Positions 44,965-56,649 are shown, numbered from the stretch's first letter. The stretch: 64,000 nt of DNA from Ursus arctos (GCF_023065955.2 NW_026622985.1:71599931-71663930); one strand, 5' to 3'. The notes: generated by a model from the sequence alone, not told the origin. Numbers and translations are program-made.

Positions 44965-46605
44965 TCAACATATTGCTTTAGCATGAATTCTTCTGATGTC
45001 TCTTTCTATCTACACTTTTACAAATACTACCTTCAGATAAGCAAGGAGGTAATTATAACTGTGGTTCTAAAGCAGATTAACACACCACGTTTTTTTGCCA
45101 TGCTTTTCAAACACTTTGAAATCCATTTTAGTCTGTTGCTTAATTTGCATATAAAGTTAATAAAACAAAAGGCTACAATAACAGTAACAAAAGATTGATG
45201 ATATTGCTCACCTTTAATATGGTGTTTTATTTCCAGTGCACACTTAAAGATTTGAAGAGCATTGTTATGTATGCTTTGTATTTCTATGTAGGTTTTGTGT
45301 TTCTATGGCCCTTGCTTTGGGAGGCAATATGTGTACAGAATTATCAATGTTTCCTATTCAAATGAGTCGGAAACTAATACTGTAATCTGGAGATGTTGAA
45401 ATCAAAGGAAATATTTGCAACTGCCAATGAAGACACGATTTCTCTGTATAATCCAGAGGTTCAGTATAAGATAGTGGACATTCTGACATACAAAACATAG
45501 ATAGAACAGAGCTATGAACAGACTACTAAAAAATACAGAAATAGAGATTGGAAGAAGAAACTCTCACTTGCACTAGGAGATATCTCTCTTAGTCAAACTC
45601 AGTTAAAGATGTTTATTGCCACTTCCTAGTTAGAAAAGTGGATTATAACTGATGAGAAATGCACATTATATACAGTCTGTGGTATATTTATGTATATATA
45701 CATACATATATAACTAATTTGTGTTTATACATATATGTAGTATTTTTTAGTTGATGTTACCTTACCTCTATTATAGAGTGATTTAATCAATACCAATTTA
45801 TTATTGTCTTATGAATTCTGGAATGAAAAAAAATACGAAAATGTTGCAAAGGACAGTAGAAATCAAGATAATATTGCACCATGTAATTAGATTAGCAATA
45901 TACTTTACAAAAATATTCTCAAAATTTAGCATGCATAAAAGTAAAATGGAAAAGTTGCTAAAAATACAGATTTTGGAGACTAACTTGCATACACTCTGTT
46001 TCAGAACAGTTAAGTTGAAACTCCAGAATCAGAATTTTTAACAGGCACTTCAGAGAACTGTCATACCGTGTATTCTACATTGTGTGTATAATTCCATTTA
46101 TTTCTATTTTGGGTAAACACATGTTTCATTAACAATTCTTATGGTAATTTATATGACAATAATAAAATGTTTATAACATTATTAGTGCCTGTTACATTCT
46201 CAGCACAGCATCCTTGAAGAGCTCTGTGATAACTCTTCTCTGTAGGTCAGAAATTACAGTGGTAACTGTTGTCACTGAATTTGGAAACCTAATGCAATGG
46301 GGATAATTGGATCCTAGGGTGCCACAGGCCAAGGGGCTGTAACTCAATTGACAAAGGCAAGGTGGGCATGGTTTTCATAATGAACAACAGAGTCAAAGCA
46401 GCAATCAGAACAGCCTGACTCTCAGAGACCTATGGTGTTGGCTAGTTAATTATGGTGTTTCTAAAAATGAAATAGATGCAAAGTTCACTAAATTCTTACT
46501 TGATTTGTATAGTGGAAGAATTCCAGATCAAGTGAACAAAAGTCTAACTTGAACCATAAAACAGTTACAACTCTCAATCAATTCCCAGACTTAACACAGT
46601 TTACA
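44965..46605. other. Unassigned non-coding sequence
   Basis: No gene recognised. A TATA/CATA-rich patch lies at 45690-45735. Confidence 0.4.
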
Positions 46606-46744
46606 GAGCAAATCTCAAAGGTATGTAATATGCACTATTTCACTTAATACTCTTATATCCCTATGGGATTAATATTATTGTTATTTAATTTACACTTAAG
46701 GAAATTATTGCTCAGATTAATTCAGGGATTTTTTTTCTTTTTTC

Positions 46745-47027
46745 TTTTTTTAATGATTTTTTATTATATTATGTTAGTCACCATACAGTACATCCCCGGT
46801 TTCCGATGTAAGGCTCGATGATTCATTAGTTGTGTATAACACCCAGTGCACCATGCAATACGTGCCCTCCTTACTACCCATCACCGGTCTATCCCATTCC
46901 CCCACCCCCCTCCCCTCTGAGGTCCTCAGTTTGTTTCTCATAGTCCATAGTCTCTCATGTTTCATTCCCCCTTCTGATTACCCCCCCTTTCTTTATCCCT
47001 TTCTTCCCCTACCGATCATCCTAGTTC
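46745..47027 (-). other. L1 3' UTR with G-rich tract
   Basis: Between the ORF2 stop and poly-A. On the L1 sense strand it contains a run of four or more G blocks (complement of CCCCCACCCCCCTCCCC near 46898-46914), then TGCACTGGGTGTTATACACA. Such runs can form G-quadruplexes, as known for mammalian L1 3' UTRs. Confidence 0.85.
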
Positions 47028-50000
47028 TTATGTTCCATAGATGAGAGAAATCATATGATAGTTGTCTTTCTCTGCTTGACTTATTTCACTTAGCATTATC
47101 TCCTCCAGTGCCGTCCATGTTGTAGCAAATGTTGAGAACTTGTTCTTTCTGATAGCTGAGTAATATTCCATTGTATATATGGACCACAACTTCTTAATCC
47201 AGTCATCTGTTGAAGGGCATCTCAGCTCCTTCCATGATTTAGCTATTGTGGACATTGCTGCTATGAACATTGGGGTGCATATGGCCCTTCTCTTCACTAC
47301 GTCTGTATCTTTGGGGTAAATACCCAGTAGTGCAATGGCTGGATCATAGGGTAACTCAATTTTTAACTTTTTAAGGGACCTCCACACTGTTTTCCAGAGT
47401 GGCTGTACCAACTTGCATTCCCACCAACAATGTAGGAGGGATCCCCTTTCTCCACATCCTCTCCAACAATTGTTGTTTCTTGCCTTGTCTATTTTTGCCA
47501 TTCTAACTGGCGTAAGGTGGTATCTCAGTGTGGTTTTGATTTGAATTTCCTTGATGGCTAATGATTTTGAACATTTTTTCATGTGTCTGTCAGCCATTTG
47601 TATGTCTTCATTGGAAAAGTGTCTGTTCATATCTTCTGCCCATTTTTTTATTTGTTTATTTGTTTCTCGTGTATTGAGTTTGAGAAGTTCTTTGTAGATC
47701 TTGGATACCAGTCCTTTATCTGTAGTGTCATTTGCAAATATCTTCTCACATTCCGTGGGCTGCCTCTTAGTTTTTCTGACTGTTTCCTTCGCTGTGCAGA
47801 AACTTTTAATCTTGATGAAGTCCCATAAATTCATTTTATCTTTTGTTTCTCTTGCCTTTGGGGATGTGTCATGAAAAAGGTTGCTTTGGCCGATGTCGTA
47901 GAGGTTATTGCCTATGTTCTCCTCTAGGGTTTTAATGGATTACTGTCTCACATCGAGGTCTTTCATCCATTTGGAGTTTATTTTTGTGTATGGTGTGAGA
48001 GAGTGGTCAAGTTTCATTCTTTTGCATGTAGCTGTCCAATTTTCCCAGCACCATTTATTGAAGAGATTGTCTTTTTCCCACCGGGTGTTTTTTCCTGCTT
48101 TATCAATAAAGATTAGTTGCCCAAAGAGCCGAGGGTCCATTTCTGGGCTCTCTATTCTGTTCCATTGGTCTATGTGTCTGTTTTTGTGCCAGTACCATGC
48201 TGTCTTTGTGATCACAGCTTTGTAGTACAGCTCGAAATCTGGCATTGTGATGCCCCCAGCTTTGTTTTTCCTTTTCAACAGTTCCTTGGCGATTCAGGGC
48301 CTTTTCTGTTTCCATACAAATTTAAGGACTGTTTGTTCCAGTTCTTTGAAAAATGTGTTCGGTATTTTGATCGGGATAGCATTGAAAGTGTAGATTGCTC
48401 TGGGTAGCATGGACATTTTAACTATGTTAATTCTTCTGATCCATGAGCATGGAATATCTTTCCATCCTTTTATGTCTTCCTCAATGTCTTTCAAGAGTGA
48501 TTTATAGTTTCTAGAATATAGGTCCTTTACGTCTCTGGTTAAGTTAATTCAAAGGTAACGTATGGTTTTTGGTGCTATTGTAAATGGGATGGATTCCCTA
48601 ATTTCTCTTTCTTCGGTCTCGTTATTCGTGTATAGAAATGCAACTGATTTCTGAGCATTGATTTTGTATCCTGCCACATTACTGAATTGCTCTATAACTT
48701 CTAATAGTTTGGGAGTGGCTTCTTTTGGGTTTTCCATATAGAGTATCATGTCATCTGCAAAGAGAGACATTTTGACTTCTTCTTTGCCAATTTGAATACC
48801 TTTGATCCCTTTTTGTCATCTGATTGCTGTTGCAAGGACTTCTAGTACTATGTTGAATAATAGTGGCGAGAGTGGGCATCCTTGTCGAGTTCCTGATCTT
48901 AAGGGAAAGGCTTCCAGCTTTTCCCCATTGAGAATAATATTTGCAGTAGGCTTTTCATAGATGGCTTTTATGAGATTGAGAAATGTACCTTCTATTCCTA
49001 CACTCTGAAGGGTTTTAATCAGGAAAGGATGCTGTATTTTGTCAAATACTTTTTCGGCATCAATTGAGAGGATCATATGGTTCCTGAGTCTTTTCTTGTT
49101 GATATGATGTATCACGCTGATTGATTTGCGAATATTGAACCACGCTTGCATCCCAGGTATGAATCACACTTGATCGTGATGGATAATCCTTTTAATGTAC
49201 TGTTGGATTCTATTAGCAAGTATCTTCTTGAGGATTTTGGCGTCCATATTCATTAGGGAAATCGGTCTGTAATTCTCCTTTTTGAGGGGGTCTTTGCCTG
49301 GTTTGGGGATCAAGGTAATATTGGCCTCATAGAATGAGTTTGGTAGCTTTCCTTCTGTTTCTATTTTTTGAAATAGCTTTAGGAGAATAGGTATTATTTC
49401 TTCTTTGAATGTTTGGTAGAATTCCCCAGGAAAACCATCCGCCTGGAGTTTTGTTATTTGGAAGGTTGTTTATCACAGACTCAATTTCTTCATAATTAAT
49501 TGGCCTTTTTAAGGAATCAATTTCTTCTGGTTTCAATCTTGGTTTTATAGGTTTCCAGGAAGGATTCCATCTCTTCCAGATTGCTTAGTTTATTGGCATA
49601 TAGCTGTTGATAAAAATTTCTAATAATCCTTCTAATTTCAATGGTGTTCGTTGTGACCTCTCCTTTTTCATTCATAATTTTAATAATCTGGGTCCTTTCT
49701 CTTTTCTTTTGGATAAGTCTTGCCAGTGGTCTGTCAATTTTATTGATTCTCTCAAAGAACTAGCTTCTAGTCCTGTTGATCTGCTCTACTGTACTTCTGG
49801 TTTCTGCTTGATTGATTTCAGCTCTAATTTTGGTCAACTGCTTCCTCGTGCGTGGATTAGGCCTGTCCCTCTGTTGCTGTTCCAGCTTCTTGAGGTGAGA
49901 ATATAAAAACTGCATTTTAGATTTTTCTATTCTTTTGAGTGCAGTTTGGATGGCTATGTATTTCCCTCTTAGGACTGCCTTTGCAGTATCCCATAGGTTT

Positions 50001-50854
50001 TGGACTGTTGTATTTTCATTCTCATTGGTTTCCATAAATTGTTTAATTTGATTTTTGATTTCCTGGTTTATCGAGTCATTCCTGAGCAGGATGGTTCTTA
50101 GTCTCCAAGTGTTTGAGTTTCTTCCAAATTTTTCCTTGTGGTTGAGTTCCAATTTCAGAGCGTTGTGGTCTGAGAATATGCAGGGGATAATTTCAATCTT
50201 TTGGTATCGGTTGAGACCTGTTTTGTGTCCCAGAACATGGTCTATTCTTGAGAATGTTCCATGGGCATTAGAATAGAATGAGTATTCTTTGGTTCTGGGG
50301 TGTAGTGTTCTATATATATCTATGAGATCTAACTCGTCGAGTATGGCATTCAAAGCCTTTGATTCTTTGCTTAGTTTCTGCCAGGGTGTTCTGTCTATTT
50401 CTGAGAGTGGAGTGTTGAGGTCCCCTACTATTAATGTATTTTTATTTATATGTCTCTTTATTCTGGTTAAGAGTTGGCTTGTGTATCTTGCTGCTCCCCT
50501 ATTGGGGGCATATATATTTATAATTGTCATATCCACTTGTTGAATACTTCCCTTAAGAATAATATAGTGCCCTTCTGCGTCTCTAACTATAGTCTGTAGT
50601 TTAAAATCCAATTTATCTGATATGAGAATTGCTACCCCAGCTTTCTTTTGAGGTCCATTTGCGTGAAAGATGATACTCCATCCCCTTACTCTCAGTCTGA
50701 ATGCATCTTTGGGTTCGAAATGAGTCTCTTGTAGACAGCAAATGGATGGGTCATTTCTTTTTATCCAATCTGCAACCCTGTGGCGTTTTATGGGATCGTT
50801 CAAACCATTTACATTAAGACTGATCACTGAGAGATATGATTTTAATGATGCCAT
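47028..50854 (-). pseudogene. L1 ORF2 (endonuclease/reverse transcriptase), disrupted
   Basis: The total span of about 3.83 kb fits a complete L1 ORF2 of about 1275 codons. The first 364 codons (49760-50854) are open and hold the whole apurinic-type endonuclease: SLNVNGLN, CLQETHF, GDLNTPLSEIDR, SRIDHVLG and SDHNALKLEL keep the catalytic Asn, Glu, Asp and His positions. The reading then ends at a TAG where L1 has Trp. Downstream pieces carry the reverse transcriptase: [15 protein letters not shown] (48816-49151) and the catalytic LFADDMIL (48549-48770). The C-terminal piece (47028-47834) has the cysteine-containing [19 protein letters not shown]. Reading frames show two shifts between about 49760 and 49151, and stops follow ATAIR, IRYL, KQKRP and DVRQ. 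Several could be CpG or single-base decay. No functional ORF2p is expected. Confidence 0.95.
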
Positions 50855-50926
50855 GTTGCCAGTAAAGTCTTTGTTTGTATTGGCTGTGACTTTCTGTTCT
50901 GTATCACTCTTGGGGCCTTTTTACTT

Positions 50927-51832
50927 TTATAGAACCCCCCGTAATATCTCCTGTAGGGCTGGTTTCGTGGTTATGAAATTGGTTAGTGACTGGCGATTCT
51001 TAAATGTCTTTATTTCTCCATCAATTCTGAATGACAGCCTTGCTGGATAAAGGATCCTTGGCTGCATGTTTTTCTCTGAAAGAGCTTTAAATATGCTCCC
51101 CCAACCCTTTCTCTCATTCCAGGTCTGTGTAGACAGGTCTGACGTAATTCTGATACCTTTGCCTTGGTACGTGAGAAATTTCTTTGCCCTGGCCGCTTTC
51201 AATACTGTATCCTTGCATCTAATATTTGCGAATTGCACTATGACGTGACGTGGTGTAGGTTTGTCGTGGTTGAGCTTGGGAGGGGTCCTCTCTGCCTCTT
51301 GGACACGAATGTTTGTTTCCCTTGCTAGATTAGGGAAGTTTTCAGCTACAATTTGTTCAAATATCTCTTCTAGACCTCTGTTTTTCTCCACCCCCTCGGG
51401 GATGCTGATGATTCTAACATTGGATCGTTTCATTGAGTCAGTAATCTCCTGTAACCTACATTCGTGGGCATGGATTTTTTTAAGACCATCTTCTATTTTC
51501 ATTTTTTCCTCTATTAACCCATCCTCCAATTCACTAACCCGTTCCTCTGCTTCTGCGACCCTGGCCATCAGAGCCTCTAGTTTTGCCTGCATTTGGCTCA
51601 TAGAATTTTTAATTTCTGTCAGATTCGCTCTCATTTCTGTCCTTAGGGATTCTATATTCTCAGTAACCTTTTTGTTAATAGTTTTTTCAATTCTACTCAT
51701 CATTTTGACCATCGTTACTCTGAATTCCATTTCTGATACTTTGGTTACATCCATATCCATTATTTCTGTGGCAGAGGCCACAGACTCACTGTCTTTTCTT
51801 TGCTGGGGGGGGTGGCTTCTCCTTCTTGTCAT
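50927..51832 (-). CDS. L1 ORF1p, RNA-binding chaperone, uninterrupted
   Basis: This 301-codon ORF encodes the L1 RNA-binding protein that trimerises and coats L1 RNA in the cytoplasmic ribonucleoprotein. The N-terminal about 45 residues are basic and polar (MTRRRSHPPQQRK). Residues about 50-140 form a heptad-rich coiled coil (AKLEALMARVAEAEERVSEL). The RRM-like domain follows (SNVRIISIPEGVEKN, ENFPNLARE, RTPPKLNHDKPTPRHVIVQF, RAKKFLTYQGKGIRI). The C-terminal domain has ILYPARLSFRIDGEIKTF and TTKPALQEILRGV. All blocks are in order without a stop, and the length is slightly short of the human protein at the C-terminus. Start chosen: first ATG after the 5' UTR, 1.1 kb from the element's 5' end. 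It lies 72 bp upstream of ORF2, as in other L1s. Whether it is expressed is unknown. Retention of an open frame beside a decayed ORF2 may be chance. Confidence 0.93.
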   Translation of the reverse strand: MTRRRSHPPQQRKDSESVASATEIMDMDVTKVSEMEFRVTMVKMMSRIEKTINKKVTENIESLRTEMRANLTEIKNSMSQMQAKLEALMARVAEAEERVSELEDGLIEEKMKIEDGLKKIHAHECRLQEITDSMKRSNVRIISIPEGVEKNRGLEEIFEQIVAENFPNLARETNIRVQEAERTPPKLNHDKPTPRHVIVQFANIRCKDTVLKAARAKKFLTYQGKGIRITSDLSTQTWNERKGWGSIFKALSEKNMQPRILYPARLSFRIDGEIKTFKNRQSLTNFITTKPALQEILRGVL

Positions 51833-52965
51833 TCTGATGAGGAGAGGTTGCGGGGTTGTCCAGAGCCCAAATTATTGACTGGGTCCCAGGCCGTGCCCCT
51901 TGTTTTATAGGGACCTTAGGGATGTGGGCTTCTTCTTTAAAGATTTTATTTATTTATTTATGTGGCAGCCAACCAGTGAGAGAGGGAACAGAAGCAGGGG
52001 AGTGGGAGAGGAAGAAGCAGGCTCCCAGCGGAGGAGCCCGATGAGGGACTCCTTTCCGGAACGCGGGGATCACGCCCTAAGCCGAAGACAGGCGCTCAAT
52101 GACTGCGCCACCCAGGCGCCCGGGTTGTGGGCTTCTTGATTTTTCAGCCTGCCTTCTATGTTCTGGGGGAGGGGCCTGCCGCGCCGATACTCAGGCAACC
52201 CTGTTTGGGTAGAGTCTCTGCGTCCCCTGCGAGGGGGGATGGGGTTGGGCACTCTCTGAGCTGGTATTTCCAGGCTTTTGTTCTCTGGCGGCTTTCCCTG
52301 GCGGTTTGCTGTGCCTCTTCTGAGAGTCAGAGCAGCAGCGGCCGAATTTCAGCCTCTGTCATAGAACAGAGGGATTGCGGCCCGTTCTCTACTAATGTTC
52401 TGGCCACTTTAACTCTGTTACTGTTGGTGCTGCTCAACCCTGCAGCGTCCCGGGATGTGCGCCCCACACCCGGCATCCCAGCCCTCACTTCCAGGGCCGG
52501 CACGTCTCTGTCCTTTGTGTTTCTAACGCCGCCAGCCGCCCCGCGCGTGCTCCGGAAGCTCCTGGTCTCAGTCTGGATCCAGTGAGCACACCGGGATTCC
52601 GGTGTTCCGCGAGATGCCTGGTGGCACACGCACCCGGCTCACGGTCTCAGTCTGCTGTTTTGCGGGTGCCGACTACGAGCCCACCCGCTCCCCCGTGCAA
52701 GTGGCTGCCACTTCCCGGCGCCCGAACGCGGCGGCTCCCTCCCCCTTCCGTTTATCTTCCGATATCTGTGCACAGTTTCATGGCTCCCCGCTTCGTACCT
52801 CAATACTCAGAGCTGGAGATGTTCATTTGTAGAGATCCAGATGCATCTTCCTGCATCTCAGGTGGTTCCGTGGTTGTTTAGGCTGGTCTGGTACCTGTCC
52901 AGCTCGACTCGGGGGACCGGCTGAAAACGGTGTTTCCTACTCCTCCGCCATCTTAACTCCTCCTC
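51833..52965 (-). promoter_or_regulatory. L1 5' UTR, CpG-rich internal promoter region
   Basis: The part 52130-52965 is strikingly GC- and CpG-rich against its surroundings (GCCGCGCCGATAC, CCCGCGCGTGCTCCGG, CGGCGCCCGAACGCGGCGG). The extreme 5' end on the L1 sense strand is GAGGAGGAGTTAAGATGGCGG. That contains AAGATGGCGG, a YY1-type site as found at the start of human L1 and commonly used to position L1 transcription. The SINE at 51935-52125 separates the promoter from ORF1. Confidence 0.8.
51935..52125 (-). mobile_element. SINEC inside the L1 5' UTR, minus strand
   Basis: AAGATTTTATTTATTTATTTATG, GCAGCCAACCAGTGAGAGAGGG, GAAGCAGGCTCCCAGCGGAGG and a head ending GCGCCACCCAGGCGCCCG. A 12-bp target duplication, TGTGGGCTTCTT, lies at 51923-51934 and 52126-52137. 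It has the same orientation as the L1. Confidence 0.96.
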
Positions 52966-53069
52966 TCAGGGATTTTTTTTTCTATGGGCAAATAGTCATA
53001 ACTCAGCTGCATAAAGATTTAACTCAGGTTTCTAAGATTTTAAAATCTCATTTTTCTACTGTTCCAAAT

Positions 53070-54885
53070 TGCAACCTATTGCTCCTAGCCATTGGAGCTA
53101 AATGTTTCTATCAAAAATAAGGGAACATGTTAATGTAATCCATTCAATCAATAAAAAGTTGCAGTGGAGAGTCTTACCTTACTATGAATCAGTGTGCTGG
53201 AAAGATAAGACGACCTCAAACCCAGTGTTTTCCCTTGGTCCCTTCCCGATTACTCTATAATAAAAATAATACTGGTTCCAATGACAATTTAGGAAAAAAA
53301 TTAAAAAATCAATTGAAATAAATATCGATCTAGTTTTTTAATGAAATACATTTGATATAAAATGTAATATAATCATTGTATATTGTCCAATCTATTGGCT
53401 ATAAAATAGGGATCCATATAATCCCACTAATTCAAAGAAGTTCCTTAATTCATTTCTTAGCTCCTACCTCAGAGGAAAAAAAAATTCTGAGTCAATCTCA
53501 CCAAATGATTCACTGAAAGAAGGTACAAAAGGAATCCATAACAAGTTACTGCCTTCCCTTTTTATACCCCTGCTTTAAACTGAGGCATGTTCTTTCAAGG
53601 AGAGACTTCAGGTTTCTCCTTGTAGTTCTCTTCATGTATCTGCCTGGATTGTAATTGCTAATATTAGGGCTGCTGAAGGTAGCACTAACAAGTGTTTGAG
53701 AAGTAAGCTGTATTGTTCTCAGTCATCTCTATATAACAATGAGATCATACATACTCATTAACCAAGGTTAGAATTATACTGGGAAACCTCTAAGAGTAAG
53801 GATTTATAACTCTCTTTACATAGCAAAATTAGGTAATTTACAAAAGAGTAATTTTAAAAGCTAATTGAGAAAATCATCCTGTTGTTTTAGGTTGTCTTTT
53901 TAAATTTGACATGGATAATTTGAGACTCTGGAAAGAAAGGTCACGAAATTCCTGGACCCAAATAATAATTTAATCACTTTAATATTCTTACCAACATGAC
54001 TTTCTGTTCATCTCATCATAAGCAACTGGCTTATGTTGAGATGCTCACATTTCCACTAGCTAAGAACTAAGTTGCTTCTCAATGCTTCCTCTCTATTGAG
54101 GGTTTATTTCCACCTCATTTAATCAACCCTCTCTGTCTTGATGCACAGTAATCCCCCAATGCTAGCTGTGTTTTGATAAAATCCTTCTCTTGTTCATTCT
54201 AAAAATAACTAGCTTTTTAAAATCTAGGCTGAGATACACTGGACTTTCTAAAATCAGTAATGTTCCTAAAATATAATTATGGAAACATAGAACTCTAGGG
54301 CCTCAAAGATGAACAGTTATGGTTATATTTTGCCTTGTATACTGGACTCTCTAGGGTGACCTTCCCAATAAATAACTTAGTAGAGATGAGAGAGGAATTA
54401 TAATTTTTACGCATCTTATTTAAAGGCAGAGGAACATTTTCCAACATAATTTGTGTTTTCCAATCTTGATTTAACCCCTATCTATGGCTAATGGATTAGA
54501 TATTGCAATTTATGTTTTTTAAGAAATATGCAGATATTATATTAAAGATTTCATGAGCTGACCTCTCAGTTGACATAAAAATCTTGAGATAATAGAATGT
54601 TAAACTTTGTAATGATGTAGCTAACATTTTTGCAGATGGAGGATGTGTAGATTGAAATGACAGATGTTTGCTGGGCAAACCCCCATGGAGAAAAACACTT
54701 TGTCAAACATATCAGTTTACTCTACTAAGAATTGCTAAACGGCATGTTAAAATGGATTTTTTGCTTACATTTTGTTCTAGAGATAGGCAGTCAAACATTA
54801 ACTTGAATGAAGTAAGTTTCAATCAAAATAAACTTTGGGCAAACCATGTGACATACTCGGGAAGTCCACGCACTGCTTGCTCAGA
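53070..54885. other. Unassigned non-coding sequence
   Basis: No gene or clear repeat in about 1.8 kb. Confidence 0.45.
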
Positions 54886-54889
54886 TTAA

Positions 54890-55375
54890 GGCCAATTCAA
54901 AGTGCCAAACACTATTTTAAATACTTAGGATGTAACTATATACAAAACAGACAAAGATCTCTGTTCTACCCCGTTCTTGTGGAGCTTACGTTCTAGAGGC
55001 CAGAAATAGATAATGAACACAAGAAATATGCAAATCATGACATATCATACGAAATGACAAGAGCTTTAGGAAAGAGAAAAAGTAGAGCAGTGTAGGAGGA
55101 ATAGTGAGTGTAAGCAAAAGCATAAGGTGACTACAGTGTTAAGTTCGGTGATCAGTGAGATTAGAACAAAGACTTGAAGAAGACAAGAGTGAGACAAGAG
55201 CATTCTGAGCAAAGCGGCAGCAGGAGAGTAAAGGACCTATGGCCAGATGGTGCCTGGCAAATTCTAGAAACATCAAGTCGCAAGCGTGTCTGGAGTGGAG
55301 TAAGCTGGTTGTAGAGAGAAGAGACAGATGCAAATCTGAGGTCCACAGGCAAGTTTTTGTTTGTATTAGCAAATC
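54890..55375 (-). mobile_element. L2 3' fragment, minus strand
   Basis: GTGCCAAACACTATTTTAAATACTTAGG, CTTGTGGAGCTTACGTTCTAGAGG, AGATAATGAACACAAG, ACGAAATGACAAGAGCTTTAGG, CAAGAGCATTCTGAGC and GCGTGTCTGGAGTGGAGTAAG follow the reverse of the L2 3' region in order. The two overlapping minus-strand ORFs of 74-77 codons are within it. Confidence 0.7.
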
Positions 55376-55384
55376 CTATAAACA

Positions 55385-56510
55385 TCGGTCCAGCACCTCT
55401 CTTTAGAATATGATGTCACTAAGCATAATCATCTTTCCTTAGGAGGCCTCAGCCAGAAGTCTGAAATATAAAACTCCTCATTTTGTACTTCTATATGGGG
55501 AGTTTACCCCCTTACCCTAACAACATATGTATTCCAAATTTATCTGAGAAAATGCATTTTTTTCTTTTATTTTAAAAGAAACAATGATATTACCAATTAT
55601 ATAAATGGATTTTTAGGAGAAAAAACATTTAGAAGATTATTTTCTATTTGTAATACTAAGAGTAAAAATCAGGAGGCTACTCACTAAATATCAGTGACAG
55701 TTCTTGAATTGGTAAGCAGTTTGTACAGGTGCTCTTCATGTCGAAAAACTGGTGTATAGAAGATTTCTAATGCCAATATTACTAAGAATCTCAAAGAAGA
55801 AGAATATAAGAATTAGCACTATTATAATACTATTTCTAATTGAAACTCTTAAGCAAATCATGGTGATATTTTAACTCATATGTGGGAAAAGACTTGAGAA
55901 ATATTTATGCTATAATTACTGAATTGTAGAATATAGCAATTAAAAAACTAATAATTTAACTTGTGATGGCCAGACTCGTGCAATTTGATTGAGGCATATT
56001 ATTACTTATAGATGAAGATGATAACATGTAATATGATACTTCCTATCATTATAACTGTGAATGAAAAGCTGATTTCAAAATGAAATTAGCAATAATAAGT
56101 TTCAAGATTCAAACTGTCATTAAAGCAAGCATATATTTAAAATGAGGTAAGTCTTAATTTTAATAAAATTTAGGTTTTGTATTCTCTTCCAATTTAATTA
56201 TTTGGGGGAATATTAATCTTTATTGGAACTTTGAGGCTCTCATAATATAGTGTTTGGTATGACTACAACATTTAAAAATTAATGTGTAAGTGAAAATTTC
56301 CAGTAAATGATTATTAAGAAACAAATTTATAAAAAATATGCATACAAAGGAAGGGACTTGACTAACTCAGTACTCAAACTCTTAATATGTGTTGTTAATT
56401 TTTTTATTATAATTAACAAATGAATAGGTCTTTATGACTTGTGTTCCAAATAAAATACAGTGTATAAGTCAATTCAAATGGAATAACCGCTTTAATGATG
56501 TCCAAGGATG
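55385..56510. other. Unassigned AT-rich non-coding sequence
   Basis: No gene or repeat recognised. Confidence 0.45.
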
Positions 56511-56514
56511 TGTG

Positions 56515-56645
56515 AAAGTACAATCTGTGGCTGCTTCTGTGCTACAGTGGCAGAGGTGAGTACTTCTACATGTGATGGTATGGTCTGCAAAGCCAAAAAT
56601 ATTTACTACCTGGTCCTTATAATAAGAGATTGCTGCCTCCTGTCT
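56515..56645 (+). mobile_element. hAT-Charlie-like fragment, plus strand
   Basis: CAATCTGTGGCTGCTTCTGTGCTACAGTGGCAGAG and GGTCTGCAAAGCCAAAAATATTTACTACCTGG match the same family as the element at 630-1050. Overlapped by a spurious minus-strand ORF. Confidence 0.6.
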
Positions 56646-56649
56646 AGCC

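Larger units (their letters stand above)
46738..52965 (-). mobile_element. Full-length LINE-1 (about 6.2 kb), minus strand
   Basis: The unit has, from right to left, a GC-rich 5' UTR (to 51833), ORF1 (51832-50927), a 72-bp spacer, ORF2 (50854-47028) and a 3' UTR ending in the reverse of ...TAATATAATAAAAAATCATT plus poly-A. The duplicated target TCAGGGATTTTTTTT occurs at 46722 and 52966, so insertion was complete at both ends. A SINE (51935-52125) later entered the 5' UTR. ORF1 is open, but ORF2 carries stops and two frameshifts, so the copy cannot retrotranspose by itself. Its RNA and ORF1 could in principle still be made. It belongs to the same L1 lineage as the short 3' UTR insertions at 7.0, 16.3 and 29.3 kb. 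Confidence 0.97.
46610..53062 (-). repeat. MIR remnant split by the full-length L1
   Basis: The left half, to 46737, has CACTTAATACTCTTATATCCC, TGGGATTAATATTATTG and AAGGAAATTATTGCTCAGA. The right half, from 52966 to about 53062, has GCAAATAGTCATAACTCAGCTG and GATTTAACTCAGGTTTC. Joined in mind, these are the reverse of the MIR core in correct order, which fixes the L1 insertion point. Confidence 0.7.

Noticed and set aside
51261..51878. A 205-codon plus-strand ORF
   Set aside because: It is the antisense of L1 ORF1; the minus strand encodes recognisable ORF1p blocks.
52127..52881. GC-rich ORFs (99-152 codons) suggesting a host first exon
   Set aside because: They lie in the L1 5' UTR, bounded by the L1 end and its target duplication; GC-rich sequence has few stops.
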